A stretch of DNA of 64,000 bases. Origin: Hanleya hanleyi. Lineage: Eukaryota; Mollusca; Polyplacophora; Lepidopleurida; Hanleyidae. Location of the stretch: positions 1-64,000 of the forward strand of contig JAVTVY010017175.1 in the NCBI GenBank assembly GCA_036873755.1, written 5' to 3'. Positions within the stretch are counted from its first letter, which is position 1, and every line of letters begins with the position of its first letter. Below the pieces are notes generated by a model. It had not been told where the DNA came from and made no database searches. It saw nothing but the letters and a program-made list of their open reading frames with translations. A program made the translations under genes and the position numbers. Of the stretch, positions 60,433-64,000 are shown one piece after another.

Positions 60433-60900
60433 TCAGACCCTCTATCTTTGCTCATGCGAGAAAGCTGTTTCAATCTTTATGGGATGCTGTGGATAATAAC
60501 AAACTTCATGAGTTTAAAAGTACTGTATGATATACTCATCTGAGCAGCCAGAAACGTTTCGATCAAGCCATGATCAGGCGATGTAGAATCGGCCATACCC
60601 GATTAACCCACGAACATTTACCAAATAAGGAACCAGCCCCAAGCTGTATTCCATGCCACGAATATCTCACAGTGAAACATATTCTGATTGACCGTATAGG
60701 TTTTAAGATTGTAAGAGATTTTTATCAAGAAGCTACTTTAGAAGACCCTTTAGTCGGGTAAAATAAGACTTATTTTAGGATATTTGAGAGAAACCGGTTT
60801 GTTGTATCAGTTTTAATGTATTGTTTTTGGCCTGTTGTGTTATTACTTCTGGATTGCTGAGTTATTAACTTGTTTTTGTTGGAATTTTGTTTGATCTCGT
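60433..60900 (+). mobile_element. LINE 3' fragment, head to tail with the previous
   Basis: Starts within the 'FRPSIxAxVRKLFQSLWDAV' region. The frame 60570-60761 reads MIRRCRIGHTRLTHEHLPNK and then a Cys-His segment with LTVKHILIDRI (the last Cys replaced by Arg). It ends in the UTR without the usual CT tail. Confidence 0.75.
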
Positions 60901-62240
60901 ATCTCCCCATTTCTGTATAGCAGTATTTCAGAAGAACCTGCATTTGGCATATATGTGTATCGCCTGGTGCGTTTATTAGATCTAGTGAAAAGATGACGAT
61001 TTCATTCAACGGCAGAGATCATTATTGCATAAACTTGTCAAACAAGGCAAACGCCCCCATCCTAAATTCATCATATTCTGTGATAAATATCGTACACTGA
61101 GTAAAAATAAGATCGTTCCGTGCAAGATCTCTGGCACTAGGTTTCGTAGTTGTCTCTAATTCGCTTAACTCGGGGCTGAGGTCGTTTGAACGTCATTTTT
61201 TTAAAATCTCCATGGCCCACATCAAAGTGTGACCGAGGTGCTTCATGCTCTGGTAAATGGCTTGGAAATTCATTTGGATACAAAAAATACACACAGTGAT
61301 ACACAAAATCCTTATCACTGACCAATTTTTTGTACAGACAGCCACAAACCTGTTTACATCATGTGAGCATCTTCGGAGATTTTGATTGGCTGAACACTGA
61401 ATGATTTCAAAACCTGCGTTGTATCAGCCGATTAGCGTTACAAGCCCCGAAAAGTATCAGAAAAACGGCCCTAAACAAGAAAACTTCTATATAACAATGT
61501 TCCAAATAATCTGCCCTATTTTCTGAAGTTTTGGAACGCTTGGATGTCAAATTGGCATATATAAATACTAAACAAGCACGCAAAGCTGGCGGCGTAGTTT
61601 CCCGCGAAGTATGAAATGTGCAAAAAATACCTGATGAAATACAGCCATACAGGACAGATAAAGATGAACTACACTTCCACATGAGTATGGATAGGTAAAA
61701 TAAAACAGACCTATTCGTGCTAACTCGTTTTTATGCAATGAGAAACCTCAAAACCATACAAATCAACCACAATTCTCAATGACGAAAACTGGTCCGGCGA
61801 TAACTTCTATAATGTTACGGCTCTGTCATAAATTCTGCCGATTTTGAAATACGTCAAATTTCAACAATGAAAACATATTTACATCATGAAATGACACCAG
61901 AAAATTATATATAGCACACACACACTTGTAGTGGACGGCAAATCGTGCCACTACCCCCTCCCTGGAGTTGTGCGTCCCCGCACAAACTCCTGAAATACAT
62001 TAGCAAGCATTAGATATAACAATTATAGATAAGATAATCAGAAAAGTTATGATTCTATCTAACATTCGTCAAGAACATACTAGGTCACATCTGAATCATC
62101 AAAATATGATTTAATACAAATTTAAGATATAGGAGTGAGAAATCCAACATCTTGGTACGGTACTGCTGCATCCATCATCCATCTTAATCATGAATCATCT
62201 CGTCAGATCAGGAACAACTTTAAAAACAGTTAAGAGTAAA
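60900..62240. other. Intergenic, no gene seen
   Basis: AT-rich; minus-strand frames at 60770-61009, 61137-61325 and 61407-61682 show no recognisable motif. Nothing shared with the repeats described elsewhere was noticed. Confidence 0.35.
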
Positions 62241-62247
62241 AGTAGAT

Positions 62248-63513
62248 TTATACATGGTAGGTTGGAGCATCTGGGTCCATCACGAGAGAGACATGGTTTC
62301 CCGAGCCATGGCACACTTCACACAGTAAATCAGTGCACATCCAAATTCCATGCTTGGTTTCAGTAGCCGTCTCCGCTGTGGGTACATCTGTGGAAGAACT
62401 CTTCTCGCATGTCGCTGGCACTGCTGTAACTGTGCTGGCTTCGCAGGTCGCAGGGTGGAAATAGGTAGCTACATCGACCATGGAAACTGGATTCGGACTG
62501 ATTGGTTCGGTTTGCGTGTAACTATAAATCATCTGCATTTAAGGTCGAAATGGAACATAAGAAGTTACGGTTTGGGTGTGTGTGGTGTGTTTTGGGTATT
62601 TACGAGTGCCGCGGGATATGTCCTCGTGAAGGTTACGCCATTGGGGTACACAATTGTACGGTGGATATGTTCCATACAAGGGTACGGCGCTGTGGGAAAC
62701 ACACCACGCTGAGGAAGTGGTTGCACTGCTATCAGAGGTTGATTAATGTCACCAAATACAACTGGTGTACCCTGCGGAGGAGGGTACTGGGTCAGCATAG
62801 GCTGTTGATAGCCACGGACCACGCCTGCATTTGGCTCTGGGTCGTACACCATTTGAGTGTGAGGAATGGGTGAAGAGGTGCAACATAAGAGGCGGGTTGA
62901 GAAGTGGACGGATTTGAGTGTTCATAAATCATTGATGTTTGTTGGGTGTCGTGATGAGAAGTTGGTGAGCGAATGAAGCTGGTAGATGGGTCAGGCAGTA
63001 TGTCACTGACATCAGAGATCCAACTGTGCACTGGGGAAAACTTGGCATTGCCACATGTAATGGACTCCGCTTCCTGTTGATCGGGATCTGGCATTGGTGT
63101 TCCTGGCAAGATTAATGTCACTTCCGAATCCTTCAACCCCTCGTCTTCCTCTAACTCCATCCTTCCATCCTTCTCCACTTTCCTCTGATCCACTTTCCTG
63201 TCCTCCCCTTTCCTGTCCTCCACTTTCTTCTGCTCTATTTTCCTGTTCTTCTCCACCTTATTCTGCTCTATTTTCTCCTCCTTACTATGTACTTTCTTCT
63301 TCTCTACCTTCTCCGCCTTACTCTCCACCTTCTTCTTCTCTGACCCGTGTCTCCGCTTTCCATGGTCACTCAAATTATCTCGGCGGTTGAAGACCCGGAA
63401 GCACTTGTCACAGGGAAACTCCTCTGTCTGTCTCACACATGTTGCGATGACGCAGATAGTTTGCCTTCAATGTAAAAGTTGCCTGGCACTGTGGACATGA
63501 ACATAGCATCTTG
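62248..63513 (-). pseudogene. C2H2 zinc-finger protein, broken in several frames
   Basis: Minus strand. An ATG near 63511 starts MLCSCPQCQATFTLKANYLR followed by HRNMC (one finger, C2HC-like end). After a frame change comes FPCDKCFRVFNRRDNLSDHG with KRRHG (a C2H2 finger), then a long Lys/Glu-rich charged part and an acidic/Pro-rich part (63436-62792). After another shift a Pro-rich part follows, MVYDPEPNAGVVRGYQQPML (62852-62565), then MQMIYSYTQTEPISPNPVSM (62538-62248). The pieces read as one protein in order, so this is a decayed gene or one with assembly indels. A nuclear nucleic-acid-binding role is likely; the target is unknown. Confidence 0.6.
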
Positions 63514-63879
63514 AATCTGAAAATGGACACACGGGTGACAGAAATATAGGTAAGGACACCCATACCAATTTCTCTCACTACACCTCAATTATGGGACCCT
63601 CCTGGTTAGGCATACCTAGCACTGACCCCGAGATCCATGTTAACCACTTGTATCTATCCGGTCTTCAAATTGTGCGGCCGAATCTGGTTTGTGGGAGAAG
63701 CACCATGTCTAACCCTGTTCTATTATTTTGTGGTACACTGCAAGGTTTAGCTGTAGTATGAACAGTTTTATTGTCTTCACAAGTTACAGTAAGTTCGGCA
63801 GTGGCATCTTCTGTTTTCGGTGACACTTCTCCGTATCAACCAGCACTCGTCCCCCAGTTGAACCATGATCCCGATACTC

Positions 63880-64000
63880 TTTTGATTCCACCATTTCCAA
63901 TTTTCTACAAACTTGTCCTGAAGACCTGCATGGTAGTACTCATGGGATGTAAACTGACATCATACTGGAGAAGAAAATCCATGCCAACAATGGCTTCTGT
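63880..64000 (-). pseudogene. Retropepsin C-terminal fragment, runs off the window
   Basis: Minus-strand text from the window edge reads TEAIVGMDFLLQYDVSLHPM, the 'ILGMDFL' block that follows the active-site flap in LTR-retrotransposon aspartic proteases. A stop appears about 33 codons in. The rest of the polyprotein would lie beyond 64000. The downstream stretch to about 63600 also looks coding-like but contains stops. Confidence 0.5.

Overview
The window looks like an AT-rich animal genome, most likely a mollusc. Supporting this are the very frequent TACATGTA-type words, the repeats ending in a 'gctgaaatattgctgaacgcgac' tail, Penelope-like and RNase H-bearing LINE fragments, 'pearl'/Helentron-like repeats with ACGG-type ends and terminal hairpins, and spliced genes with GT-AG introns. 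I see no ribosomal RNA, tRNA or CRISPR, and almost no ordinary host gene. Most of the sequence is nested mobile elements in different stages of decay. Several insertions can be proved from the sequence itself, because an empty copy of the site or a target-site duplication is present.

Layout. 1-7.3 kb: two broken Penelope-like retroelements on the minus strand, one followed by a hammerhead-like core, plus copies of a ~240-bp repeat with a conserved short ORF. 7.3-22.5 kb: an RNase H-bearing LINE (7.8-9.73 kb, resuming at 21.26 kb) split by one 11,527-bp element. That element has ~70-bp terminal inverted repeats, a 5-bp target duplication (TATGT) and arrays of a GTTTCC/GGAAAC palindrome near both ends. 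Inside it sit a foldback element, a TTAA MITE, a Helentron-like tandem array and inverted clusters of an ATTTCGGC motif. 22.5-27.8 kb: a broken Mutator-like transposase gene between two ~610-bp direct repeats. 27.8-40.6 kb: two diverged tandem copies of a several-kb block. The second copy carries a CR1/L2-like LINE, two fragments of the RNase H LINE and a ~3-kb Helentron-like element with a 157-bp tandem array.

40.9-53.8 kb holds the most gene-like part: two multi-exon genes facing each other. The plus-strand gene (four exons, 40985-45821) keeps an open frame of 1026 codons across its splice sites and encodes a DUF6589-type protein with a cysteine-rich N-terminus. The minus-strand gene (four exons, 53338-48766) encodes a RecQ-like superfamily 2 helicase with motifs I, II, III, V and VI and a cysteine cluster, but has one in-frame stop and one single-base frame break. 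A higher-order tandem repeat fills the gap between their 3' ends. My best hypothesis is that the pair is the coding cargo of a large helicase-encoding DNA transposon; I could not find its terminal repeats by eye.

53.8-64 kb: more LINE 3' fragments (some head to tail), ~480-bp direct repeats that may be LTR-like, a zinc-finger gene broken into several frames, and the end of a retropepsin-like reading frame at the window edge.
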